Assembly (NCBI GenBank): GCA_930367215.1
Contig: OV884060.1
Coordinates: 178,137,253 to 178,201,252, forward strand
Source of the DNA: Pollenia angustigena
Lineage: Eukaryota; Arthropoda; Insecta; Diptera; Polleniidae
Reading direction: 5' to 3'
DNA: 64,000 nucleotides
Below, one piece after another: positions 1 to 12,579 of the stretch; the stretch's first letter is position 1, and each line of letters starts with the position of its first letter. The notes below the pieces were generated by a model. It worked only from the letters and a program-made list of their open reading frames with translations. It was not told the DNA's origin and did not search any database. The position numbers and the translations under genes are program-made.

Positions 1-1974
1 GGGTTTTCCTACATACAAATTAAATAAACATTTCTTAAAGAAGATTAAAACTGTCGATTTTAAAGTCAAACTTAGTTAAAATTTGGTATTTAATATTTGT
101 TTAATTAAATAATAATTGTTTAATTCAATAAACAATCCTTTGATTAGACCAACATTTTATGAAATAAATTAAAATACTAATAATATGAAGTTCTCAAATG
201 CAAACTTAACTAAAATGTGATGCTATTGTGTTTTATTATACGAAAATATTTGTTTAATTTTATAAACATTTGTTTATATAGACGCAATATTTTACTCCTT
301 TATTTGTTCGCCTTTAGTTATACATATTAATATTTTTAAAATTTTAACAAAGTTTATAAAACCATTTTGTCTACCCTCCAACAGTGTTTAATAAGTTTGT
401 ATTAAGTTTCTTGCTTCTTAAAGGGTACTTTGCACTATCACACAAGTCGTATGTACTTTGAGGAAAGTACAACAATGTTATGAGAAGTTGTTATTGTTTT
501 TTGAAAATGTTCAAACCATTTTTGATAAAATCTAAGACCCTTATTTATTTTTAAGTAGATTCATCTTATTCAGCCCACTTCCCAACAATGTAAATTAACC
601 TTAAAAAATTACGGCATTTTCGAATATTTCGATTACAAGTACCAGAAAAACCGTAAATATGCACTTGCATGTTTTTTCTTATGCGACCAATGAAGGCAAT
701 AACAATATCGACCCGATATTATCGTATGTTACAAAAACCAAATTTTACAGGAGAGCCATTTTTATACTTTTCTCTGCTATCACTTGCAATATAAATATGA
801 AAAAATACATTCAATTTTTGGAGCAACGAAGTGGAATTCGCCAACAATATTTTGTCAGGCGACGTCTCTTTGAATGTAGAACAAGATTGCATCAAAAACT
901 CAATTTCAAAAAAATTGGCAGATACGATAATTTCGCGCAAATGGGTCGATATATTTATCCGTTTTGTCGTTTTTATGAATTCTAGCATCGATTTATGTAT
1001 GCATATTTTTGCATATTTTACCCTTTGTAGCATTATTTTGCATATTTTAGTAAAAACTTTTCCAGCATTTTTTTAAGTTGTTTGAAGCATATTTTAATCT
1101 TTTAAAATTGTTTAAAATGTGAACAAGAGCTTTTCCAGCAAAACGAAAAATTATTGCACTTCTGATTAACGGATAGATTTCGGTTCTAAATACCCGTTTA
1201 CCTTACGTGTTGCTTTACTCTCGCCATCTACATTGCGTTTTCTCTCTTCAATTGTAAGCCGAAGCAAGTTGTCTGTAAAATTGTATACATAATCCTGCGT
1301 TTCCAAATGCAAGTTATTACTTGAGAGTAGTGTAAACGTATTATCAGCGAAAATCGAGGAAACAGCCGAATCAGCTGAAAATACAAAAATGGTGTGAATG
1401 TTAGTGAAAAAGTGTGCGTGTATTGAGTTTTTCGAACATGCACTTGCATGTGGAAACGAAGGGTAAGCAAAAATTAAAGAAAAACTATTTATATGCGTTT
1501 CTGCTCATATGTTTAATACATAGAAATGCAGATTGTAATCGTTTACATTTGACCATTGCTCCAATAGAAAGATCACTCGTGAAAATGGCTTTGAATTTCA
1601 AAGTTCCTTTTAACTAATTTAATACAATTTTGCGGCCGTCCCTTAAATCACTCTTAGACAAAAAATATATTTTTTACCCTGTAGCCACACGTTCAATAAA
1701 TCACTTTAAAGTTGTTTCCACAAACTGCCTGTCAAAAATGATTTGAATTGACATCCGTGGCACAGGCTGCAATAAAATTAATTGTCAATATTATTTTAAA
1801 AATGACCCCGACGAGGAAACTACTCAAAATGTTGTTTATATTATTATTGTTAGTTATTATTTTGTAACAAACAGCAAAAAACAAATTTCGATATAGAAGT
1901 AAAATTTGTTACAGCATTTCAAAGTTTCAAAGTGGTTTTCGCAGAATTCTGAAAATATAAGACTTAAGGTAAAT
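1..1974. other. A+T-rich stretch, nothing recognised
   Basis: Short open frames only, on both strands and with no family resemblance. No terminal repeats or tandem arrays were seen. Confidence 0.6.
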
Positions 1975-2758
1975 TATGGACTGGTTATTACTAAATTTAA
2001 TGGTATTATTTCTGGCCATGTGAAGCTAAATGTGAGCAAATACCTGTTTCTGTTACGGTTTTAGGCGAATTCGAATAATTTCGCAAAGTTGTCATTATAT
2101 GGGGAATATGGTAAAGTATGAACCGATTTTCACGAAATTTTCTTCTGCGATTAAAAGCCTTACTCTACTACAAAAACAATATTCGTTGCGGTTTGAGGCG
2201 TACTAAACTGTTTTCCGAGAGTAGCCTTTATTAGGGTGACCGTTAAAATCAAAAGTTGGATTTATTTAGGTCTCACTCGCCAATTTGGTGGGTATTGATA
2301 AAAAAAACAACTCCAAAAAATTTTTAGGACGATCGGCGAAGGCTAAGCCGTCCCTCAAGCCCAACAAAGTTTGAGAAAAATCGTAAAGTCCGACTTGCAT
2401 GACTTATATTTATGAAAATATTAATTTTACATAAAAATCGTTTTCTAAGAAGTTGTTGTTAGTAAAGTTTCCAACAACTTTTGCCTTAACAAGTTTTCTC
2501 TAAAACTCATATTGAACAAAACCTAATTAAAATAAAAAGTAAACAGCAGCATTGATGCGAATTTTTTCTTTAGAACTGTTTTTTCTTACACACGTCAATT
2601 CAGCTTTAATATTTGTGTTTGTGTGCGTTTGCTTGAAAAAAAAATAGTCAAACGCATATCATTTGTTTCTAACGTACCACGGTTGATAAAACCTTAATAT
2701 ATATAATTGATATAAAATGGCAACTCGTATTTACTGTCCAATGAATATAAACAGCTTT

Positions 2759-2927
2759 CAGTGTTTGGTGCAAATGGTTTTGCCAAAGTGCAAATGCAGA
2801 ATTTCGTAGCGTTTTTATGAAATCTGAAGGAAACTCTATGTATGTTGTTGTTGGATTTAACAAAACAGCTATGATATTTTGCATTTGCTCTTTGCAAGAC
2901 CATTTGCACCAAACACTAAACTTCGCT
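2759..2927. repeat. Hairpin in the hAT-like element
   Basis: CAGTGTTTGGTGCAAATGG and its near-complement CCATTTGCACCAAACACT bracket about 60 bp, giving arms of about 50 bp. Confidence 0.65.
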
Positions 2928-3039
2928 ATTGTGAATAGATTTTTGCACTTGATCATTGGACGATTGCATATGCCACCTTCTAAATCAAGTATCAGCGGCA
3001 GCATATAAGCCTTCATGGCAAAATATTATAAAAACAAAG

Positions 3040-3480
3040 GAACGAAATAAACCGTATGTACCAATGGTTTCAAGTGTAACCGAAACAAAAGTCTCTTTCT
3101 TTTATAAAAAAAAAATTATTTATTACTATTGGGGTCGAAAAAGTACCTGCACGCTTTCTTTATTCTTTAAGGGTGCTCCCATATAAAATTGTCAACACAG
3201 ACTAGAAATATATTGAAGAAAAAGCCCCAAAACTGCGAAGGAATCGCCCCAAGGGGGATTAAATATATGACGGACCTTCATTAGTTTTTTGTGCTTAACA
3301 TTTTCTTAAAACACAATTGCCTTGTATCTCCCACCCATACAAATATGCCGGTTTGCTAAAATTCTTAAATTTGGCCACTGCAGCGCCAAGATTGCCCTTA
3401 GTTAGGTCAAATGTATGACCAACCTCACATAATTTGTTTTATCCCCATTGCCAAAAAAAATTTGGTTTCTAAAACGACTA
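3040..3480 (+). repeat. Dispersed repeat shared with 29.8-30.1 kb
   Basis: Blocks such as GGTGCTCCCATA...GACTAGAAATATATTGA and ATTCTTAAATTTGGCC...AATGTATGACCAACC recur at 29820-30060, in different order. Confidence 0.5.
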
Positions 3481-3914
3481 CGCTTATTAGAAAAACCTAT
3501 AACAATTGTTAAAGGTAATACTATTGTGGAATTTCGTTTTTTTTTTAGTTTATTTTATAAACTAAACCGTTTTTGCGTTACGCTGTGCAACCTCCTCCGT
3601 TTTCGAAATTTTGAAAACAAGAGCTAACCTAAAAACGGTTAGCACCACTGAATTCAGCGTACCCGAATTAGGGTAAAACGCCAGGTGCCCGGTTGGTCGG
3701 TTTTTTTTTTTAATAAATAATAAAAATGTATTTCAACAAAACTAATTCGTAGAAAATTCGTTTCTTTAATGAATTAAAAATTAGATTTTTTAATGGCTTA
3801 TTCGATATTTTAAGTTTATTTTGTTTAATAAGAGATAAAGAAAAACTTGTGAACAAATTTTCTACAAAATTAATATTTTCTAAGTTATTAAACATAAAAG
3901 TCAGATTTCATGTA

Positions 3915-4075
3915 AAATTATAATTTTTCTCAAACTTTGTTGGGCTTGAGGGACGGCTTAGCCTTCGCCGATCGTCCTAAAAATTTTTGAGTTGTTTTTT
4001 TATCAATACCCACCAAATTGGCTAGTGAGACCTAAATAAATCCAACTTTTGATTTTAACGGCCACCCTAGGGAAA
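3915..4075 (-). repeat. Third copy of the hAT terminal segment
   Basis: This stretch repeats the inverted form of 2233-2392 inside the element, including GACGATCGGCGAAGGCTAAG and the sub-terminal CACCCTA. It is best explained by insertion of, or rearrangement with, a related copy. Confidence 0.75.
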
Positions 4076-5280
4076 AACCGTAATGTTTGGCTTTGAATTG
4101 TATCAAAAAAGTATAATTGCACCAACTTTATCAACCGTGGTACGTAGGAAACAAATGATATGCGTTTGACTATTTTTTTTTAAGCAAACGCACACAAACA
4201 CAAATATTAAAGCTGAATAGACGTGTGTAAGAAAAAAACAGTTCTAAAAAAAAAATTCGCATCAATGCTGCTGTTTACTTTTTATTTTAATTAGGTTTTG
4301 TTCAATATGAGTTTTAGAGAAAACTTGTTAAGGCAAAAGTTGTTGGAAACTTTACTAACAACAACTTCTTAGAAAACAATTTTTATATAAAACTTATATT
4401 TTCCTAAATATAAGTCATGGAAGTCGGACTTTACGATTTTTCTCAAACTTTGGCGGGCTTGAGGGACGGCTTAGCCTTCGCCGATCGTCCTAAAATTTTT
4501 TTGGAGTTGTTTTTTTATCAATACCCACCGAATTGGGGGGTTAGAGCATGGAAAAATAGAAAAAAAATTTGATCCATACAGTTAACGACCACCCTAGCCT
4601 TTATATGGGGACAATGCCAAATTATGGACTGATATTCACAAAATTTTACAGTGTAATTTCTAGTCCTATAGGACCGTGACGAACCAAATTTTACTACAGT
4701 AGCAAATTTTCTTACGGTTAAAGGCGTGCTAAACTCTTTTCCTAGAGTAGGCTTTATATGGGGCCTTTGGTAAATCATGGACCGATCTTCACAAAATTCA
4801 ACAATATCATTTCTAGCCATATAGAACGGATTTGTGCCAAATCATTTATGTTAGTTTTTGTAACAAAATTATCAATTTTTTAGGGTGGCGGTTCAAAATT
4901 TGCACTCATAACTCGCTTCATACTGAACCGATTTTGCTGGACTTTAATCCCAAACTTCTTAGGATAACTAGAAGCAATTTGACAGCAACATTGATTGTTC
5001 TTTTCTTATGAGTTTTTTCGAAAGTGAGCGTGTTTTCAACAGACGGACAGACAGATGGACATTGCTAAATCGACGTCAAGGAGCCAAAATATATAGACTT
5101 TATGGGGTCTGAGATGAATTATAAAAAATTTTCACATGGAATGACAAAATGAAATTTCATCAAAATCGGCCACGCCCTCGTTTTACCTACTATTCAATCC
5201 AAATGTATTTTATCGCATACAATTTTTTCAGTTCAAGAAAAAGTCTTCAAATTTGGTGCATGCACTTGAAGACTTTCTTA

Positions 5281-6285
5281 TGGTGTTATCTTTTCTACAA
5301 AAAAATGTGACATTCTATTTAAAAAAAATGCAATTTGGTGTTCGTTTCTTAAAAATGCTTTGCTCTCTAAAAGGGTGGCTTGTTTTATTTTAAAAAATTC
5401 ACCTTTACTAATGGCATAAGGCATTTCACTTTGCGCCCCGTATAAATCGACAGTGTTGATAATGCCCTGTAAAACACTTGACTTCTGTTTAGTTATAAGG
5501 CTACCAGGCTAATGGCCATTTTCTCATTCGGCGATTATCTTTTTTCCCAACCAAAAACTGCGCATTAAAGAAATTTGGTTTTCTCAATGTCTCATTTGCT
5601 TCGATTTTATCGCAAAGCTAACCGGCACTCATCTGCCAATTATTTATTTTCCTTTTATTTGCCGTACAGATAAATTCAATCAGCTGACTCCCAACTTTTA
5701 CATGTATTTTGAGTGGCGTTGCCAGCTGAAAACTTTGTTTTTTGTCGGTATATTGAGAAACCAAAAATCGTTAACAGTTAGTTTAACGGTCCAATAAATA
5801 TATGTTGACATTAAGTAACAGACAGTTTGTCGATACATTGAGAAAATGGCCATAAGTTGGGAAAAAATCCCCTCTAATCAAGACAATGAAAATGTTTAAT
5901 TTAAATAGTTATTTTTTCTATTATTTTATAGTAAAAACATAAGAAAATGATATAAATCGTAAAATCAAAAAATCTGAAGAACTTCGGCAATCTGACAAAT
6001 GTATTTTCTTGTTCACATATTTTATGAAAAACAAACTAAAGAAGATTTTGAAACATTTTAAGACAGAAAATTAAAAATATGGATATTACCGCTGGCATTT
6101 TTATAGTTTCAAGAACAATTTTTTATGTTAGCTGTTAAAAACAGGGCACTACACTACTTCATCACTTGTGTTTTTTTATTTTCGTCCAATAACAAATTGC
6201 ATTATTACAGGGTTGGCAAGGCATTTTATACATGCACCTTTTAACAAGGTGATATTTTTTTTTTGTAGAAAAGGAAACACCATTT
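5281..6285. mobile_element. Possible inverted-repeat element
   Basis: TATGGTGTTATCTTTTCTAC near 5280 has its imperfect complement (GTAGAAAAGGAAACACCAT) near 6265. No target duplication could be fixed. A 340-bp MITE sits inside. Confidence 0.35.
5513..5852. mobile_element. 340-bp MITE, TAA duplication (copy 1)
   Basis: Ends TGGCCATTTTCTC...GAGAAAATGGCCA are flanked by TAA at 5510-5512 and 5853-5855. A second copy of identical length lies in opposite orientation at 48347-48686. The 3-bp duplication suggests the PIF/Harbinger group. Confidence 0.85.
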
Positions 6286-6289
6286 GATT

Positions 6290-8055
6290 CCAGGATTAAG
6301 AGGCACTCATTAGATTATTTGGAGGAGAAGATTTGACTTTGAGTTTTTGTCGGCAAAGAGTGAAAAAAAGCATACGGGGTAAATAAATTTTCGACTAAAG
6401 TTTATAGCTGTTCCAAATATGATTTTCCAAAATTTTATTACGACCGATTCAGATTTGCTTCTAGCTCTCTACAAAAAAAGCCATGATAAAAATCCAGTCG
6501 GAACTTATTTTTTCCAAATCCTAATTTGTTAAACGAAATAATTTCTTTATGTACTTGTTAATTTTCCTTTGAATATTATTATTCATTTGGGCGGGGTGTT
6601 GGAACATGAGGCGAAATTACTGCGTTCAATATCGATTGAAATTTCCATTTAAATTATATGGTTAGTTTTGTTTCATATCGAATGCCATAATTTGGCCCCA
6701 GGAGTACATTGACTTATTTCTTTTTTTTTTTTTATTCAATTTTGTATTAGTTTTTGTTTTGTTTGTTTCGCGTGCACTTAACGACTTAATACCATTAATA
6801 ATTCTATGTAATTTTGTAGTTTTATACGCGTGTTTTTTTGCTTCCATATAGACGTGTGGCTTTTAAAGAAATTAAATAAAAATACTTTATAACAATAAAC
6901 GAAAAACACATATTGACTTAAGTTAACTATTTATTTATAATCTATTTATTATCTCAATTATCCTACAAATTTAGTGTTGAATGTTCTATCGAGATTTTCA
7001 AATATTTATGGAGAAAATAATTTAATTAAAATTTAAAAAATACTCAAATTAAATAATATTTTGTAGGTTTCAAAAATCTTCAATAAGATATTGAAATACG
7101 TTCTCTTACGCCCGCCTTACACAGAAAAAATTCTAGACAATTTTTTTTTCAATTAAACGATTAATCAAAACTAAAATGTTTATTTACATCAACATCATTA
7201 GCTCTTATAAGCTTATAAAGAAAAAAAAAAACGGAAAAATCAGTTTTAATTAAAAATTTATGCAAATGAAATCATTAGAAAATGTTGTTAATATCAACAA
7301 ATATTTAATTGATACTATTAATTGGTTTACTGGTGCAAATTTTATTTTTTTTTTTTAATTAATATCACAAATTCTTTAATTGAAATCAATTTTTATTTTG
7401 TTTATGTGTAAAGCTTTACTCTATTCAGACGTTTTTAAAACGCCTCCCCAAAGGATTTCAGGCAGCTTTATGCGGTCGTCCGTTTTTCGCGTGGGCAGAC
7501 GCATCAAATTAAACGAGCAAAGCTTCCCAATTTTTTCTGGTTTCTGGCTGTTTTCGTCTGAAACCATTTAAAAATAATTATTTTTTCAATTCAGTTTTCT
7601 TAACGAAATTTTGCCTGCTTTCTATTTAAAATGATCTCATATCTAAAATGTCTTAAAATTTTGATGATGAATCTGTAAGTCAATGATTTTAGTTTAAACG
7701 TTGCGTGTTACATTTGTAAATAATTTAAGGCTTTTGTATCCCACTTAAATATTTAGTTTAAATTTGTTTTTTTTTTTGGCACTTTTAAATAAACAATATT
7801 TTGCTCAACATTTAGCCTGAGGGCTCTTAATAAAATTGTAATTAACATATTGGTGGGGCATTTTTAGGTATATTTTGCAAATAAATCAATTTATAACATA
7901 AAAGAAATCATAAGACCATGCGGCATACGCAAACAAATGATTGTATATTTTTTTTATTGATTAATTTGTTGTCTATAAATAATGAGTTAATTTATTGCAA
8001 ATTTGTTGTTTCCAAATGTGTAATTATAAAAACGTTCAGTAATGATATATGTTTG
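6290..8055. other. A+T-rich stretch, nothing recognised
   Basis: Poly-T/A runs and short chance frames only. 7430-7560 is a slightly more complex stretch without recognisable family. Confidence 0.55.
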
Positions 8056-8059
8056 TATG

Positions 8060-8810
8060 TCTGAATGTAATTTTTCTATAAGGAAATAAGTTTAAACAAT
8101 ATTTTTTTATATTGTAAAATGCTTAAGCGTAATTTTTCTCAAACGAAACATGTCTCAGCAAGATTTATGTATGTATGTAAATAGAAATCTGTTTCAGAAA
8201 TATTGTTTTATATAGAAATAATTTTCTATTAAAAAATATGCCTTAGAAATATTTTTTTACATAGAATTATTTCTTAGCGTGAGTTTTCTTTTAAGAAGTG
8301 CGTCCCAGTTACATTTTTCTATAAAGAAATGTGTCTGAGTGACATTTTTCTATATAGAAATATATCTCAGTGAAATTTTTCTGTAAAGAAATATATCTCA
8401 GTGACATTTGTATATAAAAAATACATCTCAGTGACATTTTTCTATATAGAAACTTATTCGAAACATATTTCGACATAAAAACATGTCTCAGTGAAATTTT
8501 TCTACATAGAAATATGTCTCAGTGACATATTTTTATATAGAAATATGTCTCAGTGACATATTTTTATATAGAAATGTGTCTTAGTGACATTTTTCTATAT
8601 GGAAATGTGTCTTAGTGACATTTTTCTATATAGAAATGTGTCTTAGTGCCACTTTTCTATAAAAAAATGTGTCTTAGAAACGTTTTTCTATATAAAAATG
8701 TGTCCTCTTAACATTTTTCCATATAGAAATGTGTCTCAGTGACATTTTTCTATATAGAAATGTGCTCGGTGATATTTTTCTATATAGAAATATAATTTGG
8801 TAAAAACATT
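8060..8810 (+). repeat. 31-bp minisatellite with palindromic core
   Basis: About 20 diverged copies of a 31-bp unit (TCAGTGACATTTTTCTATAT plus AGAAATGTG...) run head to tail. Each unit contains TTTCTATATAGAAA, a perfect palindrome. Degenerate single units of the family occur near 9960-10015, 15840-15915 and 19480-19550. Confidence 0.85.
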
Positions 8811-8901
8811 ATAATTGTCACATGGACGAAGCCTTTACTATGGCCGATATTTTTTTATATACAGCCATGTGTGTTTGATAGTTTTCTATATAAAATGTAT
8901 A

Positions 8902-9135
8902 TGGGTATTTCCACAGAAAAGTCTCATTTTTGTCACGTTACGACACGAAGCAATTAGTCTTGTTTTTTAGAACCATGTTGTTCAAATTTTTTCTCTCTCA
9001 CTTAATGTAAAGCTAGTTGCGCTTTACACCAAAATGCAAAAAAGTTAATAAAATGTTCATTATTCTTTGGGAAACAATTGAAAATGGTTGGTGTCGTAAC
9101 GTGACTAAAAGTAGGCTTTTCTGTGGAAATACCCA
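8902..9135. mobile_element. 234-bp MITE, TA duplication
   Basis: Ends TGGGTATTTCCACAGAAAAG / CTTTTCTGTGGAAATACCCA are perfect complements for 20 bp, with further GTCACGTTACGAC homology inside. TA lies at 8900-8901 and 9136-9137, as for Tc1/mariner MITEs. Confidence 0.85.
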
Positions 9136-9165
9136 TATCGATCCATATTGTCTTTGTTTACTTCA

Positions 9166-9940
9166 CACACTATGAAAGTTTTCTTTCAGAAAGTTTATTG
9201 GTGTTTTCTTTTCTAAAAAATAATGATGCATTATAGTTGTGTAATATATTTATTAGGTTACACGAATCCTTACAAAGTGATACATTTTTCTTAATTACAA
9301 TGGAACAAAATAATAGCTACGTTTTACACTCAACACTAATGTGTATTTAGCGTGTTAGATATTGAATGCAAAGTTTGTACTAAAAGCGATATTCACCACG
9401 CTTGTAGCAATTTTAAACATTAAATTTTCTTACAATTCCAATAAGCGTTAACAGCACTGATTTTTAATAATTAATGTCAGCTATTGTTAAAAATTTTGCG
9501 ACAAAAAAAATATAATAAAAGTAAAACAAACAAAAAACAAAAAGTTTTTATATCCATCACAATATAACTAAAAATCACAATATAACGCAAATTGTCCGCA
9601 AACACAAGAAAAAAAATATTTGCTTGCATAAAAAAGTACTTTACGCAGATGCAAAAAAGGGTATTATCTCACACTCAGTTATAACTGCGGGTAAGAAATG
9701 GAACAAATTTGCCATTTATTGTTGCAACATGTTTAGAAAGGAAAACCACAACTTCTCACATTTTTGCATATATTTTTAGAATGGAACAAAAACCCGCACG
9801 AATGGTAGCATATATGGAACATTATTGTCAGAAAAGAAAACACCATATGTTTATTGGTGGGAGGGGAAGTGAATATGCTATCCTTCTATCCCCTCTTATT
9901 AATTAACGCAAAATTTCTAAAAGAAAACTTTCATAGTGTT
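9166..9940. mobile_element. Inverted-repeat element, about 770 bp
   Basis: CACTATGAAAGTTTTCTTT near 9169 is the complement of the segment ending at about 9940. A second inner pair is TTGGTGTTTTCTTTTCT and AGAAAAGAAAACACCA. Exact ends and target duplication are not clear. Confidence 0.55.
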
Positions 9941-10021
9941 AACCTAGACTAAGCTGGCATATATCTGACCGATAGTTTAATATACAAAACTATATCTGTG
10001 CATAGTTTTCTATATACATTA

Positions 10022-10420
10022 GGGCGGGTCGATTTTTTTAATCGTATAGCGTAATCTACATAAAATTCTAAGAAAATTCACCGAAGAAACCATGGGTCTA
10101 AAATAAAATCCTAATCCGCGCCTCTCGGCTTGAAAATGTATATGCCCGCCTTTGCCAAAAAAAAATAAATGTTTGACAAAATAGCATTTTCCAAAAAGAA
10201 ATCGAATTTCCTAAATAAAATTGTTTAGTAAGGTAGTTCTTTTGCACTTTATATTTTTCTACATTAAAAAAGAATATTCACCCAAGTAAAAAAAATTCAA
10301 GTCGAGAGGCGCGGATTAGGGTTTGATTTTAGACCCATGGTTTCTTTGGAGAATTTTATGTAGATAACGTTTTTGCTAAACGCGTTTTCATTTTTTTCAT
10401 CCATACAAATCAACCCGCCC
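10022..10420. mobile_element. 399-bp MITE with about 110-bp inverted arms
   Basis: GGGCGGGTCGATTT...AAATCAACCCGCCC ends are flanked by TA (10020-10021, 10421-10422). The arms share GAGAGGCGCGGATTAGG-type sequence and ACCATGG. Confidence 0.85.
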
Positions 10421-10439
10421 TAACAACATACATACATAT

Positions 10440-10660
10440 CGAGTCCTAACCTCAAAAATAACGTAAGCGACATGATTTAAAATATTCTTTTGTTTTAATA
10501 AATGACTTTATTGGCAACACCTGCATCATTTCCTAAAATGTCATGGTCACAAAAGGTACCGATACGATTTTATAGCAAGAACAATTTTATTGTCAGTGAC
10601 AAATTTCATACAACATTTATATGAAATAAAATAAAAAAGCTCTCTCCTGTAAAATTTGAT
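10440..10660 (+). repeat. Dispersed repeat, partner at 45.09-45.26 kb
   Basis: ATTGGCAACACCTGCATCAT, TTTCCTAAAATGTC and the following AGATACCG-like text recur at 45125-45255. The unit ends with CTCTCCTGTAAAATTTG, again found at 46522-46540. Confidence 0.6.
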
Positions 10661-11049
10661 TTATATTATGTTCATCCCTCCTTTAAATTGCCCAAAAGTT
10701 CTAAGAATTGTGTTGATTGTAGTCTGACGGTTCCGGTGATCGTTTGGTTATTCTCCATTTTTATTAAACCCATCAGTATGACGTCAATTACAAGAATGTA
10801 AAATGTTTTTTTTTTTTACTTTATTTACTTATACACAAAAAATGCAAGCTAAATATCCATTAAGTCCATGTACATTAGGGTGTCCCAAAATTTTTTTTTT
10901 GTGATTTTCATAGGTGCTCAACTAAAATTTAAAAGCTTATAGGGTGAAGTATTTTTGATTTTTTTTTAGAGGTCGCGCAAATGGAGTTTTCATAAAAAAA
11001 CGGAGTTTTCGGCCATTTATTTAACTTTACTCATAACTTGGTTAATACC

Positions 11050-12006
11050 AGCGTTTAAAAAGCTGCAGTTGAGATAGTAAAAGTCATAAGATTGTGCTGT
11101 AACTTCGACATCTTCATTTGTCATTGGACAAAAATAAACCGTTGACTTTACTTCTGATTCATTAAATGAAAACAGTCGCAGTGAAGGCAAAAGCAAAAAA
11201 CGAAATGTTGTGCACAACAAAGAACATCGGCAGTCAACATGTTCGGAAGTGTTTTGTTTGACCGACTGAAACTTTTAAAAAATCCCGTAGTTAACGAAGA
11301 TGGGACGATGCATTTGTGTTTTTCTTTCCATATTTTTTTTAAATAATACATGCGTACATAAATACATAAATATGTACATATGTACATATTTATTTATTTT
11401 AAAGCTTAACAAATCTTTTTAATTTTTTGAAATTAAATAAAACTTTAAATAACATTATAGGCCCAACCAGAATGTGCATAAACAAACTTAAGCTACTGTC
11501 AAAAATAAACAAAAAAGCCTCTCAAATACATTAAAAAAAACAAAAACAAAATAAAAAACTTTTGATTCCGTACGGAATGTGCGATTAGTTTCGCACTTTG
11601 CTTAAGCAATTTACAGTTTCATTAAATTTAACAAAAAGTTCCCTTAAGTTCAACATGGTTTTACACATATGATTTACATGTATTCGCTCGGTTGCTTAAG
11701 CCACGTTATTCACATTCTGGTTAGGCCTTATCGCTTTCATATACATACAATGAACACAACGCCCCATCTTCGTTAACTTCGGTATTTATTAAAAGTTTCA
11801 GTCTGTCAAACCAAACACTTTTGAACATGTAGGCTGCCGATGTTCTTTGTTGTGTTCAACTTTTCGTTTTTTGCTTTTGCCTTCACTGCGACTGTTTTCA
11901 TTTAATGAATCAGAAGTAAAAGCAACGGTTTATTTTTGTCTAATGAAAAATCAGAAAGTGGAAGAAAAAGCAATTTTTTGATTTTGACTGCAGCTTTTTA
12001 AACCCT
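11050..12006. mobile_element. Foldback-type element, 10-12 bp target duplication
   Basis: GCGTTTAAAAAGCTGCAG / CTGCAGCTTTTTAAACCC ends begin about 250-bp inverted arms (to about 11300 and from about 11760). The flanking TGGTTAATACCA occurs at 11039-11050 and 12006-12017, while the opposite hAT arm has it once. The long duplication recalls foldback or Mutator-like elements. Confidence 0.75.
11459..11730. mobile_element. MITE with GGCC ends (copy 1)
   Basis: AGGCCCAACCAGAATGTG and its complement CACATTCTGGTTAGGCCT close the element. The interior (GCTACTGTCAAAA, GCCTCTCAAA, TTTCGCAC, GCTTAAGC) recurs at 52744-53025. It sits in the loop of the foldback element. Confidence 0.75.
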
Positions 12007-12118
12007 GGTTAATACCACGAGTTTTTTCACTTTTGAGGAAACAGTTTTAAAGAAAAGTATCCAAGCTTTATTCCTGTGTGAAAAAATTATAAGTTTTGGT
12101 GATGAGTGTACTCATTTA

Positions 12119-12338
12119 CTGAACAACCTAAACAAAAGAGGCAAGTGTTTTTTTAAAAATTAAAATTTTATTTAAATACAATTTCAATAAAACCAACCGA
12201 CATAGCGATCTGTCAAATAAGATTTATCAGCCGGGTGGTTTCTAATTCGCATTCTAATGGTTTGTTTCGTATAAATTGTATGCAAATGAGAAGTTTTGAC
12301 ATACAAAAAACGCTTCCGCTCTTATTTAGGTAGCTCAG
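12119..12338. mobile_element. 220-bp MITE, TTA duplication (copy 1)
   Basis: CTGAACAACCTAAA...TTTAGGTAGCTCAG is flanked by TTA (12116-12118, 12339-12341). It is nearly identical to 45270-45488 and interrupts the left arm of the hAT-like element. Confidence 0.85.
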
Positions 12339-12579
12339 TTAGATACCCTTAATTACAATTTTTCGTAATTTTTTAACAAATTCTGTAAATAACGGTTTAT
12401 TACTTTTCAAATTTATATGAAAGGTATTAAAACTAATGATGCAGTTTGAAAGACAAATTAATTCTAATTATTACGAATAAACAATTTTTAAATTTGTTCC
12501 TACCATTCCTGAGTTATACCCGTTTTTATCTTTATACCCAGTTTATGTTATTATAAGCTGTTTGCCAGCTCTGTGAAAA

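Larger units (their letters stand above)
2232..4596. mobile_element. Non-autonomous hAT-like element, long inverted arms
   Basis: Ends TAGGGTG...CACCCTA fit the hAT terminal pattern and are flanked by a perfect 8-bp duplication GCCTTTAT (2224-2231 and 4597-4604). About 450 bp at 2240-2688 reappears inverted at 4123-4540. The host sequence reads continuously if the element is removed (GAGTAGCCTTTATATGGGG). No transposase frame is visible. Confidence 0.8.
1975..5140 (+). repeat. Dispersed repeat with 153-bp units, split by a hAT-like insertion
   Basis: Flanks on both sides of the 2232-4596 element carry the same unit seen in tandem at 45.6-46.2 kb (ATTATGGACCGAT...CACGAAATTT...ACTGTGACG...CGTACTAAACTGTTTTCCG). 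The right part runs through the common tail: ACTGAACCGATTTTGCTGGA, a run of GACAGACGGACA-like bases, then TATAGACTTTATGGGGTCTG. Confidence 0.65.

Noticed and set aside
8060..8810. CRISPR-like array
   Set aside because: Units are contiguous without unique spacers; it is a minisatellite in a eukaryotic context.
9709..9906. Plus-strand ORF in the 9.17-9.94 kb inverted-repeat element
   Set aside because: No family resemblance, and its text overlaps the inner inverted repeat.
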